From Herpomyces periplanetae (lineage: Eukaryota > Ascomycota > Laboulbeniomycetes > Herpomycetales > Herpomycetaceae), in assembly GCA_009733715.1 (NCBI GenBank), contig WMKJ01000030.1:1-64000 (forward strand): a DNA stretch of 64,000 bases. Direction: 5' to 3'. Shown here piece after piece: positions 33,370 through 44,900 of the stretch (the first letter of the stretch is position 1; each line of letters starts with the position of its first letter). The position numbers and the translations under genes were made by a program. The notes beneath the pieces are model-generated. The model searched no databases. It saw nothing but the letters and a program-made list of their open reading frames with translations, and was not told the DNA's origin.

Positions 33370-35409
33370 ATGCCTGCTACGATGAATGATCATTCTTCTC
33401 CCCAATCCCATGATCAATCTGTTCAGTCAACATTAAATATTTCCCATAATGATACATTTGATCCGGATTATTTTGCCCCATCAATAATCGACTCTTCCAT
33501 TGAACAAGCTTCCCTTCTACGACGTTCCGGTGGTTCGTGTAACAACGCCTCACTGTCAAGTCCATCAAACAAATTGTTGCCATTACAAAATACTTCCCCT
33601 AATGAATGGAATCGTAACACAAGATCATCTGTCTATCTTATTCTTCTCAACTTAGGCTCGATTGGCCTGCAAATCGCTTGGGGTATCGAAACCTCATACG
33701 GTTCACCATTCCTTTTATCACTTGGTATTAGTAAATCATTTTTGTCGTTAATATGGATTGCCGGCCCTCTATCCGGTGTTATTATGCAGCCCTACGTTGG
33801 AATCAAATCGGATAGATGCCGATCCCGCTGGGGAAAACGTCGCCCTTTCATTGCTGCAGGCGCGATTACCACCACATTAGGCCTGTACTTCCTCGCATGG
33901 TCCAAGCCAATTATCATGTTTTCCGCTTCATTGATTGGGCTAGACCCGGACAGTTGGCTTATTAAAAGTTTCGTTATATTCGTTGCTGTTCTTACCGTGT
34001 ATATACTGGATTTTGCAATAAATGCTCTTCAAGCTGCGCTTAGAGCTATTATCGTGGATTGTGTACCAGCTCATCAACAGGATACGGCAAACGCTTGGGC
34101 ATTTCGACTCTCTGGACTGGGACATATTCTCTGCTTTGAAGCTGGCTCGGCAGATTTACCAAAAGTTTTTCACCTACCTTTTATGACCCAGTTCCAGGCC
34201 CTATGCTTTCTCGGTGGAGTTGTTATACTTTTAAGCACCGGCTTAAACGTAATTTACACTCACGAACGAAGTTCCAAACATGATGCACCACATGAGCGAT
34301 CTCCCAAATCAGGTAGTTTATCATCCATATTCCGTGACCTTTATCATGCAGCACGCAATTTATCGCCCCAGGTTACCAAAGTGTGTATGGTCCAATTTAT
34401 GTCCTGGTTAGGTTGGTTCCCCTTTCTATTTTACTCAACGACTTATGTTGGTGGTATATACGTTGAACCATTCCTGCGCGAGAATCCATCATTGCCCTCT
34501 AAACGTTTGGATGAACTCTGGGTTGAAGGAACACGTTTCGGCGCTAATGCGCTACTCATATATGCTTTCGTAGCTCTATTTACTGGATTCGTTTTGCCTT
34601 GGTTTATTCAACCTGTAATGCGCGATCCGCAACAAGCGAATCGAAAGTTATTCAAACCCCATAGATCCTCTGACGTATCTTTGCACGAGACATCCGATTT
34701 CGCCAGCACAACGCCGTCGCCAGCTTCCGCATCTAATTTATTCTCCCGTATAGCAGGCTATACGAAATTTCAGCGCATACCTCGTATGCACTTCCTAACA
34801 CTTCGACGCTGTTGGTTTATATCCCATCTTATGTATGCCGGATTAACTTTATCGACATTTTTCATCTCATCCGTATCCTATGTTGTTATACTCGTAGCTT
34901 TGGTCGGTATACCATGGGCTGTTACCATGTGGGCCCCTTTTGCGCTAATTGCCGCTGATATCTCTAGCAACAATAGCCACCGTGGTATACCGAGTCGTTC
35001 CACTCAGACCTGTGTTGCATCCTCATCCTCTCACTCCACACCCGATCATTACGATACTATCTACGATCACCGGCTACTCGAAGCTGGAAGTGCAACGGGT
35101 TCAGAGGGTGATCGCGCCGGCGTTGTTCTAGGAATTCACAACGTCGCAGTTAGTCTTCCCCAAATCGTTGCTACTCTTATCTGCAGCATTATCTTCAAAT
35201 TTCTCCAGAAGCCCCGTGGTGCCCCGTACGATGATAGTATCGCATGGACCCTTCGATTTGGAGGTTTTTGCGCTCTTTGGGCGGCTTACTTTACCCTAAA
35301 GATTGACGAGCCTAGTCGCCAACATCGTCAGTCTCATCCATCTCCCCAATCTCCCTCTCCCCGCCCCGGACAACCTTACCTTGCACCCAAATCGCCACTC
35401 CATGCTTAA
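33370..35409 (+). CDS. Sucrose/alpha-glucoside H+ symporter-like (SLC45/SUT, MFS)
   Basis: A single exon of 679 residues. After a polar, serine-rich N-terminus of about 85 residues come twelve predicted membrane segments. The first has GLQIAWGIETSYGSPFLLSLG, and the cytoplasmic loop between helices 2 and 3 has the MFS signature RWGKRRPF at residues 153-160. This combination is typical of plant sucrose transporters, animal SLC45 and S. pombe Sut1. A long polar loop (about 440-475) separates the halves, and the tail is proline- and serine-rich. It probably imports sucrose or maltose with protons at the plasma membrane; the substrate is inferred. The gene is divergent from AP-2 mu and convergent with the ABC transporter. 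Confidence 0.87.
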   Translation: MPATMNDHSSPQSHDQSVQSTLNISHNDTFDPDYFAPSIIDSSIEQASLLRRSGGSCNNASLSSPSNKLLPLQNTSPNEWNRNTRSSVYLILLNLGSIGLQIAWGIETSYGSPFLLSLGISKSFLSLIWIAGPLSGVIMQPYVGIKSDRCRSRWGKRRPFIAAGAITTTLGLYFLAWSKPIIMFSASLIGLDPDSWLIKSFVIFVAVLTVYILDFAINALQAALRAIIVDCVPAHQQDTANAWAFRLSGLGHILCFEAGSADLPKVFHLPFMTQFQALCFLGGVVILLSTGLNVIYTHERSSKHDAPHERSPKSGSLSSIFRDLYHAARNLSPQVTKVCMVQFMSWLGWFPFLFYSTTYVGGIYVEPFLRENPSLPSKRLDELWVEGTRFGANALLIYAFVALFTGFVLPWFIQPVMRDPQQANRKLFKPHRSSDVSLHETSDFASTTPSPASASNLFSRIAGYTKFQRIPRMHFLTLRRCWFISHLMYAGLTLSTFFISSVSYVVILVALVGIPWAVTMWAPFALIAADISSNNSHRGIPSRSTQTCVASSSSHSTPDHYDTIYDHRLLEAGSATGSEGDRAGVVLGIHNVAVSLPQIVATLICSIIFKFLQKPRGAPYDDSIAWTLRFGGFCALWAAYFTLKIDEPSRQHRQSHPSPQSPSPRPGQPYLAPKSPLHA

Positions 35410-35850
35410 CTTTGTGCTAGTACGCTTTTCCTACGGGGTAAAGTTAACACTCAAGCGTTTGCACAGAAAAAAACATTCTATTCCTCAAATCCGCCCCTTA
35501 ACCATTTGTATATACATTGACCAGTCTCTCTGAACCACTAAATGCGGAGCTTGTACCTGTCTAAAGTGTTGGCGAGAAAAACTAATAGGCATCCCAATTA
35601 TTGCCGTTGTTATGGATGAAAGAGATAACACACTAAATCGGCGGACGCGACTGTACATTCGGCATCTAATCAACCTTGGATTAACTGCCATTGTACACAA
35701 AACGCACCGCACAAGACTTTGTCAAACTGACAAACACGGCAATGTGTCTTCCAAATACAAATATATACACATACACTTGTTCATACCCAACAGGTGTGTG
35801 GATGTTCAATTATTTTTGATTCCATTGTTCGTTACTGCTGACGGACGTGC
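35410..35850. other. Convergent intergenic, sugar transporter / ABC transporter
   Basis: About 440 bp holding two 3' ends. Nothing else is recognisable. Confidence 0.5.
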
Positions 35851-38800
35851 TCAATCTAAACTTTGTAGAGCCACAAGTTCAGCATACTTTCCACCTTTTC
35901 CAACTAATTCATCATGGGTACCGGCTTCAATTACACGCCCGGAATCGATAACATATATAAAATCGGCATTTTGGATTGAACTAAGACGATGGGCAATGGC
36001 AATAGTAGTACGGCCCTTGGAGGCTCTAATTAAAGCTTCCTTGACAATCTGTTCGGAGTCCGAGTTCAGTGCACTAGTCGCTTCGTCAAGTAATAGCACC
36101 TTGGGATCACGAATTAGTGCACGCGCAATACTGATTCTTTGCTTTTGCCCGCCAGAAAGTAGAGCTCCACGCGGCCCGCATTGTGTATTAAAACCGTCCG
36201 GCAGGCTCACAATGAAATCATATATATTGGCGTCCATGCAAGCTTGTTTAATCCTCTCCTCCGGCACATCTTCGCTGTAACCCAGTAAGATATTTTCCAG
36301 AATAGATCCTGTAAATATTGCTGCTTCCTGGCTGACTAGCGCAAACTGTTTTCTGTAATCGGTCAAGTCTAACGTGGATATATTAATGCCATCGAGTAAT
36401 ATCTGGCCTGCGTCCGGAGTGTAAAATCTTTCTAGAAGGCTTATAGTAGTACTTTTTCCGCTACCCGAAGGTCCCACAAGCGCAATAAACTGACCTGGCT
36501 TAGCTTGAAAGCTGAGTCCGCGCAAAACAACTTGGTCCGGCCGAGTTGGGTAGGCAAACGAGATATTTTGAAATTCAATATCACCCGTGGTTTGGGATAA
36601 CTTAAGCATATCAGGATCATTATTGTCGATAACTGGCTTACGATCAAACAAGCGCTTTATCTTGAGAGCAGCATCCTTGGCCTTTCCTATATCAGGGGCG
36701 TGGCCAAAGATGTGTCCTGCTGATTGAGAGCCAAAGATAATGGCTGAAAAGCACACGAAGAACTGAAAAATTGAGTATTCTCGTGTAGCGATTAATCTTC
36801 CACCGAACCAGAAGCCTAATGATATACACAAAAAACTCAGAGACTGAGACATTGCGTATACAGCAGAGCATGTCAGAATAGGTCGAATTGACTCGCGAGA
36901 TACCTGGACTAATCGTTTGCGATAAATTTCAGAAAATTCGGATTCTCGTGTTAGACTAGCTACGGTACGAATAGAGCTCATGACTTCACATGCAAAGCCT
37001 GCATACTTGTTCTGAATGTTCTGTGTATGGCTGTTGAACCTAGCAAGTATCCAAAACCGCAAAAATCCAGCAACCAATAGGACTGGAATGGTCGCCGACA
37101 CAACCAAACTTAACTTCCAACCTATACACAAAGCCAGTATGAAACATGTTACCAGCGATGAGCTTATTGACAATACTGTTCCCAACGTAACACCAGACAT
37201 TCCCGTTAAATTATTCGTTTCAGAAGAGATTGTCGATGTTAATGATCCCACCGAATGGTCCTCCGAATCAAAGTAACTGGCATCCTGTCGCAGTAATGTA
37301 CGAAAAATTTTATTGCGTACTCTGTACACCAGTCGTTCCGAACATAAACCGAAAATAAAGTTCTGTACCATGTACGCAACTAGCTGAACCACAGCTAACA
37401 TTATGTACATTCCACCCCAGAGATTTATGTCGTGCCGCAGTGCTGCATACCGGTTGGGGGGATAAGACAGCACAGAAATACTCTTTGCATAGAAGATTGA
37501 CTGAAGTGGTTGTCCAGTTCCCGTTACAAGCGCCGCAATAAAGCCGACTACCATTAAGGGCCATTCCTTTCGATTAAACTTTAAGACAAAGCCCACCAAT
37601 CCTAATGTTGAATCTCGTTTTGGGGAGCTTAAAACTGACCTCTCAACATCGCGATCTTTATCCAAATAATCCGATTTGTATTTCTCGGGTTCAGACTCAG
37701 TGGTATAGGCTACAGCGTCAACAGTCGGTGAATCAGAATTTCCCGTTAGGGTTTTCTCATTTAAACCCGAACTTTTAAGAGTCTGTGCTTCAACAAGCAT
37801 ATAGTAAAGACCTTGCTTATTGAGTAATTCTTGATGAGTTCCAGTTTCAATGACACGTCCATCGTTAACAACGACGATTTGGTGGGCGTTCTTAACGGTG
37901 GAAAGCCGGTGCGCGATAACAATAGTTGTACGACCTTTCGATACAGATTCTAAAGCGATCTGAACAACATCCTCACTCTTAGCGTCCAATGCTGAAGTGG
38001 CTTCGTCTAACAGAAGAATCTTCGGATTACTTATGACGGCACGAGCGATAGAAATACGCTGCTTTTGACCACCAGAGAGCCATAATCCTTGTTCCCCGAC
38101 AAAAGTATCGTAACCATGAGGCAAGGAAACGATGAAATCGTGAGCATTAGCCAATTTAGCGGCTTGGATAACGAGTTCATTAGTCTTCTCATCCGACAGG
38201 TCATGTTCACCTTTCAAACCGTACAATATGTTTTCCTTAATGGTTGTGGAAAATAGAGTAGGATCTTGGCTTACTATTGAAATTTGCTGGCGTAACCAAC
38301 AGACATTCATTTCTTGGATATTCACTCCATCTAACAGAATTTCACCTCCAATGGGATTATAGAACCTTTCGAGTAACCCTATAATGGTGCTTTTTCCCGA
38401 ACCTGACACTCCAACGATAGCGGTGGTTTTGCCCGCAGGAATTGTTAAACTCACGTCATTCATGACCTTTACGTCTGAACGTGATGGGTAAACATGCTTA
38501 ACATGACGCAACTCAATACATCCCTGAACATCAGGTAGCGTAACGCCATCAGTGCTCAGTGAGTCAATAGGAGATTTTCGGTAGATGGTAGCGAAAATTG
38601 GTTCAGCAGAGGTTGTGGCAGAAGAAAAAGCCTTAAAGTAGGGAGCCACGTGCCCCAATGAAAAAGCCCCTAACAGTAAGGAAAAGATGCAAGTTATCGC
38701 CTTTGATACGGTTAATTGGTCCCTGACAATAAAGACCGATGCGACCCAAAAAGCTAAGGCGTAAGATAGGTATAGGATAAACATTAGGGAGCCCAGCATT

Positions 38801-39666
38801 AGGGCAAGGGAGATTTGAACTTTGTAGCCCCACCTGACGGCCTTTTTGTTAAAGTGGTCTAGTTTTCTTGCGAAGAATGGAACTGCGGTAGAATGATAGG
38901 CAAAAATTGTTTGAAGGGAAGACAAAATATTGAGAGTTAGAGAATCTGATTGTGAATGCTGTTCCTGTCGAATACTGGAGAATTTAAGCACGAAATACGA
39001 TGATAAAGTTGAGCAAAGGGAGATAAGAAATACGGTGAAGAAGGTCAGTATGAGAGCGAATTTTCGACTATGAATAAATGCTATTATCATGGCAGCAACA
39101 AAAGTTGATAAGGTGGAGAGTACCAAGGATAATTTTTCCGAAATGCCATCTTGAATGTTGAACATATTGGTGGTAAAGGTAGAAACGGGTGTAGTCGCAT
39201 CAAAGAAGGCAATGTTCTGGCGCAGAAGGGCATTAAAATATTTCAAACGAATTTTTCTAGTTATACGTTCACCAACGAAGGCAGACAGAGCCATGGACAA
39301 GAAAACAGTGACAAATTCTACCAATGCGACATAAACGAACATGATTGAGAATAAACTAATTTGATGCATTAACTCTGATTCACCGATCTCATTGGAGGTA
39401 AATCGGGAAAAAGAACCGGAAAGTTTCCCAAAGAATATAGTGATGAAGGGAAAAGTAGCTCCAGAAACGATAGAAGATATTAATGCGATGAACAACATAA
39501 ATTTATCCTTATAGCTGGCAACAGTAAATAGAGTTAAATAAGAGACAGAAGGATAAGAAGTACTTGAAGTATCGGTCAACTTAGGAACTGCATCAACCTG
39601 TCGAGAAAGAATGGCATTTTCCTCCTCGGACAAATCCAGTTCGGAATCCAACGCGGCAGCCTCCAT
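35851..39666 (-). CDS. Full-length ABCB-type (P-glycoprotein/MDR) exporter
   Basis: A single exon of 1271 residues with the full (TMD-NBD)x2 arrangement. Each half has about six membrane segments followed by an ATPase domain. NBD1 has GVSGSGKST (near residue 420) and LSGGQKQRISIARAV; NBD2 has GPSGSGKST (near 1068) and LSGGQKQRISIARAL. Both Walker B motifs keep LLLDEATSAL, so both sites look competent. The linker between halves is charged. The nearest known group is eukaryotic ABCB transporters such as S. pombe Pmd1 and human MDR1, which export hydrophobic compounds or peptides; the substrate here is unknown. The start is the first ATG (MEAAALDSELDLSEEE), because upstream in-frame codons contain none. 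Confidence 0.92.
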   Translation of the reverse strand: MEAAALDSELDLSEEENAILSRQVDAVPKLTDTSSTSYPSVSYLTLFTVASYKDKFMLFIALISSIVSGATFPFITIFFGKLSGSFSRFTSNEIGESELMHQISLFSIMFVYVALVEFVTVFLSMALSAFVGERITRKIRLKYFNALLRQNIAFFDATTPVSTFTTNMFNIQDGISEKLSLVLSTLSTFVAAMIIAFIHSRKFALILTFFTVFLISLCSTLSSYFVLKFSSIRQEQHSQSDSLTLNILSSLQTIFAYHSTAVPFFARKLDHFNKKAVRWGYKVQISLALMLGSLMFILYLSYALAFWVASVFIVRDQLTVSKAITCIFSLLLGAFSLGHVAPYFKAFSSATTSAEPIFATIYRKSPIDSLSTDGVTLPDVQGCIELRHVKHVYPSRSDVKVMNDVSLTIPAGKTTAIVGVSGSGKSTIIGLLERFYNPIGGEILLDGVNIQEMNVCWLRQQISIVSQDPTLFSTTIKENILYGLKGEHDLSDEKTNELVIQAAKLANAHDFIVSLPHGYDTFVGEQGLWLSGGQKQRISIARAVISNPKILLLDEATSALDAKSEDVVQIALESVSKGRTTIVIAHRLSTVKNAHQIVVVNDGRVIETGTHQELLNKQGLYYMLVEAQTLKSSGLNEKTLTGNSDSPTVDAVAYTTESEPEKYKSDYLDKDRDVERSVLSSPKRDSTLGLVGFVLKFNRKEWPLMVVGFIAALVTGTGQPLQSIFYAKSISVLSYPPNRYAALRHDINLWGGMYIMLAVVQLVAYMVQNFIFGLCSERLVYRVRNKIFRTLLRQDASYFDSEDHSVGSLTSTISSETNNLTGMSGVTLGTVLSISSSLVTCFILALCIGWKLSLVVSATIPVLLVAGFLRFWILARFNSHTQNIQNKYAGFACEVMSSIRTVASLTRESEFSEIYRKRLVQVSRESIRPILTCSAVYAMSQSLSFLCISLGFWFGGRLIATREYSIFQFFVCFSAIIFGSQSAGHIFGHAPDIGKAKDAALKIKRLFDRKPVIDNNDPDMLKLSQTTGDIEFQNISFAYPTRPDQVVLRGLSFQAKPGQFIALVGPSGSGKSTTISLLERFYTPDAGQILLDGINISTLDLTDYRKQFALVSQEAAIFTGSILENILLGYSEDVPEERIKQACMDANIYDFIVSLPDGFNTQCGPRGALLSGGQKQRISIARALIRDPKVLLLDEATSALNSDSEQIVKEALIRASKGRTTIAIAHRLSSIQNADFIYVIDSGRVIEAGTHDELVGKGGKYAELVALQSLD

Positions 39667-39923
39667 GCTTTGAACAAAAAGTATGAAATTTACTAAAAAC
39701 AAAAAAGTAATGAGCGAAAAATTAACAATCGAATGAGAAATTCCAAATGAATGAATTGATGATTCTGACTTTGAGTGTGCGAATGTTAAAAAGAGAAAAT
39801 AAAACTTTCCTGCCCAAGGTCGCGAGGGATTTGGCGCGCTTTAAAGAGTCTCTCGGCAAGCCCTGCGCCACATTAAATACAAAGTTTTTCCGATGCGACC
39901 CGTCCCCGCCCCACAGCCACAGG

Positions 39924-39931
39924 TCACGTGA
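39924..39931. promoter_or_regulatory. TCACGTGA palindrome upstream of the ABC transporter
   Basis: A perfect E-box palindrome about 258 bp upstream of the ABC transporter start and 28 bp beyond the SPO12 stop. A role as a bHLH (Cbf1-type) site is inferred from the motif alone. Confidence 0.35.
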
Positions 39932-39958
39932 AACCCCTGTTTCGGGCCGAAGCCTATT

Positions 39959-40694
39959 TTACGGCGAGTTGTCCTTGAAGTCTGAAGGAGAGGAGGGAAG
40001 GGAAGCGAATTGATTTGGATAAGATGTTGATCCTTCTTCACCCTGAAGTTTTGAACATGCCTGGGCGATAGTTGTAGGAGGGAGAGTATTGGAGTTTTGG
40101 TTCGTGCCTGTGCTTGTGCTAGTGCTTGCGCTTACTGTCATGTTGGTGTTTGGGCTTGCACCTGCACTAGAACCGGGTAATATGGTCATTTTGGTTTTTT
40201 CATGTTCACCGGCAAAGGGAAATAATAAACTTCTCATGCGACTAAAATCCTCAAAGTTTTCTCGTGTATGTATACGGATATACAGTATTTCAAGGTTAAT
40301 CATTTGGTTAGTGTATTTATTTATTTTAGAATGTATAACTCTCTCAACGGAACACGCAGCTAAATATGTTCATGCATTTAAGGATCATTAGACTTACGGC
40401 TTGTTAATATTCTTTTTGCGAAATGCTGCAAGCTTCTGTGTTGCTGGTGACATTATCGAATCTGATGGAGATACATAATTTGCCTTAGTTCTGATACAAT
40501 ATTCAATGTGTATAATTAGTCTTCATTCGTATACATAAAATTTCAAATTGATTTCTTCATGATCCACCACACAATAATCCCGTATACACTTACCCTTTAT
40601 CCTTTTGTGCAAGATGATCGTGAATATCTATAAATTGCGGATGAAGCATCAGGACATTATGGTCTCGCTCGTTCAGTACACTTTTCCCGTCCAT
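39959..40694 (-). CDS. Spo12-family cell cycle protein
   Basis: Three exons reconstructed by eye: 40594-40694, 40398-40490 and 39959-40241, giving 158 residues. The introns are 103 and 156 nt, both donors are GTAAGT, and acceptors are ATCAG and TTTTAG. An ACTAAC branch-like site lies in intron 2. All three joins keep one open frame, and the ATG follows an in-frame stop. Residues about 41-72 read SPSDSIMSPATQKLAAFRKK followed by NINKPRMRSLLF, the Spo12 motif, with two SP sites at 41-42 and 48-49. Yeast Spo12 acts in mitotic exit through the FEAR network, and S. pombe Wis3 is a relative; Cdk phosphorylation of the SP sites is inferred. The C-terminal part is low complexity in S, T, N and P. Confidence 0.72.
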
Positions 40695-41349
40695 TCTTCC
40701 GTTTCCTTATTGTTTATTTCAACTTGATTCAATTTTTCGAGTTAACCCTTTATACACACCACCGTTCGATCAAGTCTGAGAGCGCGCACTGTTGTTAAAC
40801 GTGCAAAAATAATTATGAAGTTATATGTAGCGTGTGTGAATCGCATAAAATTGTTCCTTTAGGACAGTATTATTGTAAAATTCATACAATTTCTAAAACC
40901 ATTTCAGTTAACCCAGGGAATGAACAGCCGAGAATAAATATTGTACTATTCCATTTAAACGTACCCTCCCACCATATGCACCTTCTTCACACCTGTTGAC
41001 AAATTAGCAACGTATAAATCTTTTTATGTAGCGGCACCAAAGAATGTTGAATATTCACTTTTATTGCTACCCTCTTATACTAACCTGGTATGAAACTGCT
41101 AAATATTTACAAATATTCTCACAGTAGCGGGAGCTACGAACCATTCCTTAATCAACAAGCAAATCGTCGTATAAATAAGAATTTCAAAGAACTTTCACCG
41201 CTCAAGTTAGTGTTTAAAGGGGAAAGGGAGGTGCAGACTAGCCGATAGATATTAGATTTGTCTAGTTAAACATTGTAAAAAGTACTTGGAAGTTAACTCA
41301 CTAAGTACCAAGTAATTCGTACTCACCGCCTCCCCATAAGAAGAAACAT

Positions 41350-41373
41350 GCACACACACACACACACACACAA
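41350..41373. repeat. CA dinucleotide microsatellite
   Basis: About eleven perfect CA units, followed by degenerate CA/TA-rich sequence to about 41425. It is non-coding and likely length-variable. Confidence 0.9.
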
Positions 41374-41871
41374 ACATACAAACACATACACACGCACTCA
41401 CCTATACATATACACACACTCGTAACCTCCTGGCTTGCAATCTTCAAAGGCAACCGACTAAAACAAACTCCTAAACGAAAAGCTCACCTCACTTTCCACC
41501 CATCCAAACCATTCGAGTAAACAGACTACCAAAAACAGAAGTATGTTTACAGTTGCTATGTCAACTAGCACTAACATGAGATGAAAGCTGAGCCGGTAAA
41601 ATCCGATTACGTTATACCTAAAGGTTTGGGCGGAAAAGAATACAGAGTACGGGCAAAAAGAGAAATCTGCCGTTGGAATAACGTCGACAACACAAATTTG
41701 GAAAATTAATACCACTCTTTCATGCCACAAAATAGCAACTTGCACTAAACGCTAGAAAATTACACCGGGTTCCACATTCCCATGCGCTCTCATTTACGCC
41801 CCCTCCATCCTCCTATACACCATCTGAACTTTCACCTATACATCTGGTTAACAGTCGGCCACACCTTCCTT

Positions 41872-41894
41872 ACTGGGAAGAGCACTTTCCCAGT
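41872..41894. repeat. Perfect 8-bp hairpin downstream of SMC2
   Basis: ACTGGGAA and TTCCCAGT flank a 7-base loop. It lies about 80 bp past the SMC2 stop, so it could fold in the SMC2 3' UTR. No family is recognised. Confidence 0.5.
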
Positions 41895-41974
41895 GGTGCC
41901 CGTAGGGCTGAGACCCACTTTTTCAGCCAAATGCAGAAAAAACCCCAATTTTTACCGCCTGGAAAAAATCATTT

Positions 41975-44900
41975 TTAACATTTTACTGATTTTACCACTT
42001 GGACTACGCTGGTTCCCTCCGCAAACCGGGTCCTAAATATGCAATTCGCATTCTGAAACATACCATCCTTCAGGCTTACAACGATAAATTGAGAACCTCT
42101 AAATCTCGTTTTGATTAATCTTCCGATATTCTGGGTGTGCGACAAATCTAAGGCTGCGTCGACTTCATCCAATATGTACAACGGCGCAGGTTTAAATTGT
42201 AATAAAGCCATTATTAAGGATAATGCTATTAACGACCTTTGACCTCCACTTAATTCTGCTAAACTCTCCTTCCACACGTTTCCCAAGCAAACCTTGACTT
42301 CTAGTCCCTGAGATATTTCCTTGCCCTCTCCCGGTACTAACTTGGCAAAACTTCCCTCCAATATTTCGCTAAATATCTGCCCAAAGTCTTCATTTACTTT
42401 CTGCCACGTTTTGTGCAACGCTTCTTTTTTATACTCATCCAACGTGCGTATAGTCTCCTCGATTTTCCGTTTATCCTTCACTACCGTTCGCATCATACTC
42501 TTCAATCCATTCTCCTTCTTCTCAACATTATCGATCATGTTCATCACCTTGGGATTAATCGTCCTTTTCATACCAGCATACCGTTCCCTCATACTCTGTA
42601 ATTTTCCTCGACTTTCTTCTATATTATATTGTGAGAAATCGTAGAACGTTCCCCTTTTCCCAAAAATTTCTCGTTCTGTTATAATCCATTCATGCTCTTT
42701 TTCCAAATTCTTCAACTTTCGTGACATCGCTTCCGATTCATTCTTCATTTTTTCCAATTCATGCTTCAACGTCATTACTTCCACTTCACATGATGTGCAC
42801 TTCTCTCCCTTAGTTCTTATTGCATTTTCCAATTCTTTTAATTCGTCATTTGATCGCGACAGCTGCTTGCCTTCGCTTTCCAACTTCGCCATTGCTTTAC
42901 CATGCTTCTTACTTACTCCCTCGCTATCTCCCTCTAACCTTAGTAACTCAGCCCTTATTTCCTCAATTACTATACTATTTTCATTAATCTTTTCCTGTTG
43001 CGCTTCTAATTCCCCCTGGCCTTGAATGTACTCCATCCTCAAGCTTTCTATCTCTCGTTCCATCGGTTCAACCGTCTTCCCAATTATTTCCACTTCTCCT
43101 TTCAACTTCTCACTTTTTCGTTTAATCTCTTCTAATTTATCATCTTTGTTTTCGCTAAAATCTCTAATATCCTGTTCTATCACACCAATCTCTTTCTCCC
43201 TTTCCCTTTGTTCAATGACTGACTCCTTCATCTCTAGCTTCAATTTCTCAAGTTGATCCTGCATATCATGGAACCCTTGAATTATCATTGCCCATGAATT
43301 CGTCTTGACTTGTTCTTCACCTAATTTAATTTCATGTTCTTTTAACTCCAATGTGATCCTTAACTCTTTGGCCTTGTTCAACCGTTTCTCTTCTCGTTTA
43401 AATGTTTCATCCAACTCTTCAAATTCTTCCTCCGCCTCTTGCAACCGTTTCGTCAGTTTATTTAATTTCTTCAATGTTAACAAAACACCGCTAGAACGCG
43501 GTGCACTTCCTCCTGAAAGTGTTCCCATTGGATCATATACGTCCCCTTCTAGTGTTATACTCTTAATCTTAACTCCCGGATGAAATGTCACTTGCTTAGC
43601 TATTTCACCATCATCGCATATTAGTGTAGACCCAAAGACATATTCCATTGCTGCATTAACTTCATCATCGTATCCTACTAATTGTAATGCTAGGTTCACC
43701 TTACCCCGTCCCACTGATTTTGCTGTATTAATTCGCTCTTTAGAAGCTTTATACGCACTAATCTTATCCAAGGGAATAATCGTCACACGTTTCTTCAACT
43801 TCCCTTGCCTAAGTAGTAATGTACCAGTCGCTGCGGTGTCAACTACTACATTGTAAAGTCGTCCTCCTGCACAAATCTCTAATGCTGTTGACGCTGACGT
43901 ATAATCATCGCTGACCGTGAATAGTTGTGCTACGAGACCTTTAACTCTTCGTGAATCAAAATTCGGTTCAGGGTTTGTAAAAGTGAAGTCTATTCCTGAC
44001 AAATGACTCTTAAGACTGTCTATCTCAGCTCGTAACTCTCGGATACATTTCTGCAGCTCACTACGACGAGATACCAAATTTTCTTCTGTTACTGCATTCG
44101 ACCCAATTTCATTCAGCTCTTCCAGTAGCCCGTCTCGTTCTTCTCGCATAACCTGTAGTTTTTCATGTAAGTGTGAATTTTCCTCCTTTGCCTTGTCGGC
44201 TCGTGGCCCCTCATCTCGAATTTTTTGCTCCAGGTGCCTCAACTTGAGCTTGCCCTGCTCTTGCTTCGTGACAGCATGGCTTAACATTTCCCGGGCTTTT
44301 TGAAGTTGATAAATATATCCATTGTCTTGTCCATCCTTTGCCGAAACGCCTGTCTGTAAAGAAAGATAAAGTTCTTCCTTACTTTCCAACTCTTGCTTTT
44401 TCTTAGAATACTGCTCATCGATATTTTTGAAATTTTCCAACAATTTATCAAGTTCTTGCTTTTTTTGCTTCACAAACACTTCCAACTTATCAATACTACT
44501 CTGCAAAGCATTTTTGTTGTCAAGTTCCTCCTGCAAATTTGTTTTCTTTAGGTTAATCACAGTGTTCAATCTGACCAATTCATTCGACAATTCTTGCACC
44601 TCCTTCTCGTAAACCTCAAAATTCCCCCCCTTGCGAAGTTCTTGCTCTCGAGTTTGCTCTATTCGCTTGGAATCTTTCTGCAAAAGTTTAATTTCTTTGG
44701 ACAAGTTACTCGCTAACAATTCAAGCTCGTCCCGCTTTGTTTTCTTAGCCATATATTCAGCTCTAAACAAGCTTACCGAATCTTCGATACGCTTGCATTC
44801 GTATGCTACAATTATTCGGGTAAGCTTTTCTACTTCAATTTGTGTCTGTTGAAAATCCAAGAATGACCGTTTTTCCTGTCGCAATTTTTCCAACTTTGGC

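Larger units (their letters stand above)
40695..41974. other. Intergenic, SPO12 start to SMC2 end
   Basis: About 1.3 kb holding the SPO12 promoter and the SMC2 3' end. It contains a CA microsatellite (41350-41373, with a degenerate continuation to about 41425) and a perfect hairpin at 41872-41894. A 95-codon hydrophobic stretch on the minus strand (41458-41745) has splice-like boundaries but no partner exons that I could find. Confidence 0.5.

Noticed and set aside
41458-41745. Hydrophobic minus-strand ORF with acceptor-like and donor-like ends
   Set aside because: No start exon or downstream exon could be found on either side, and hydrophobic open frames are common by chance in T-rich DNA.
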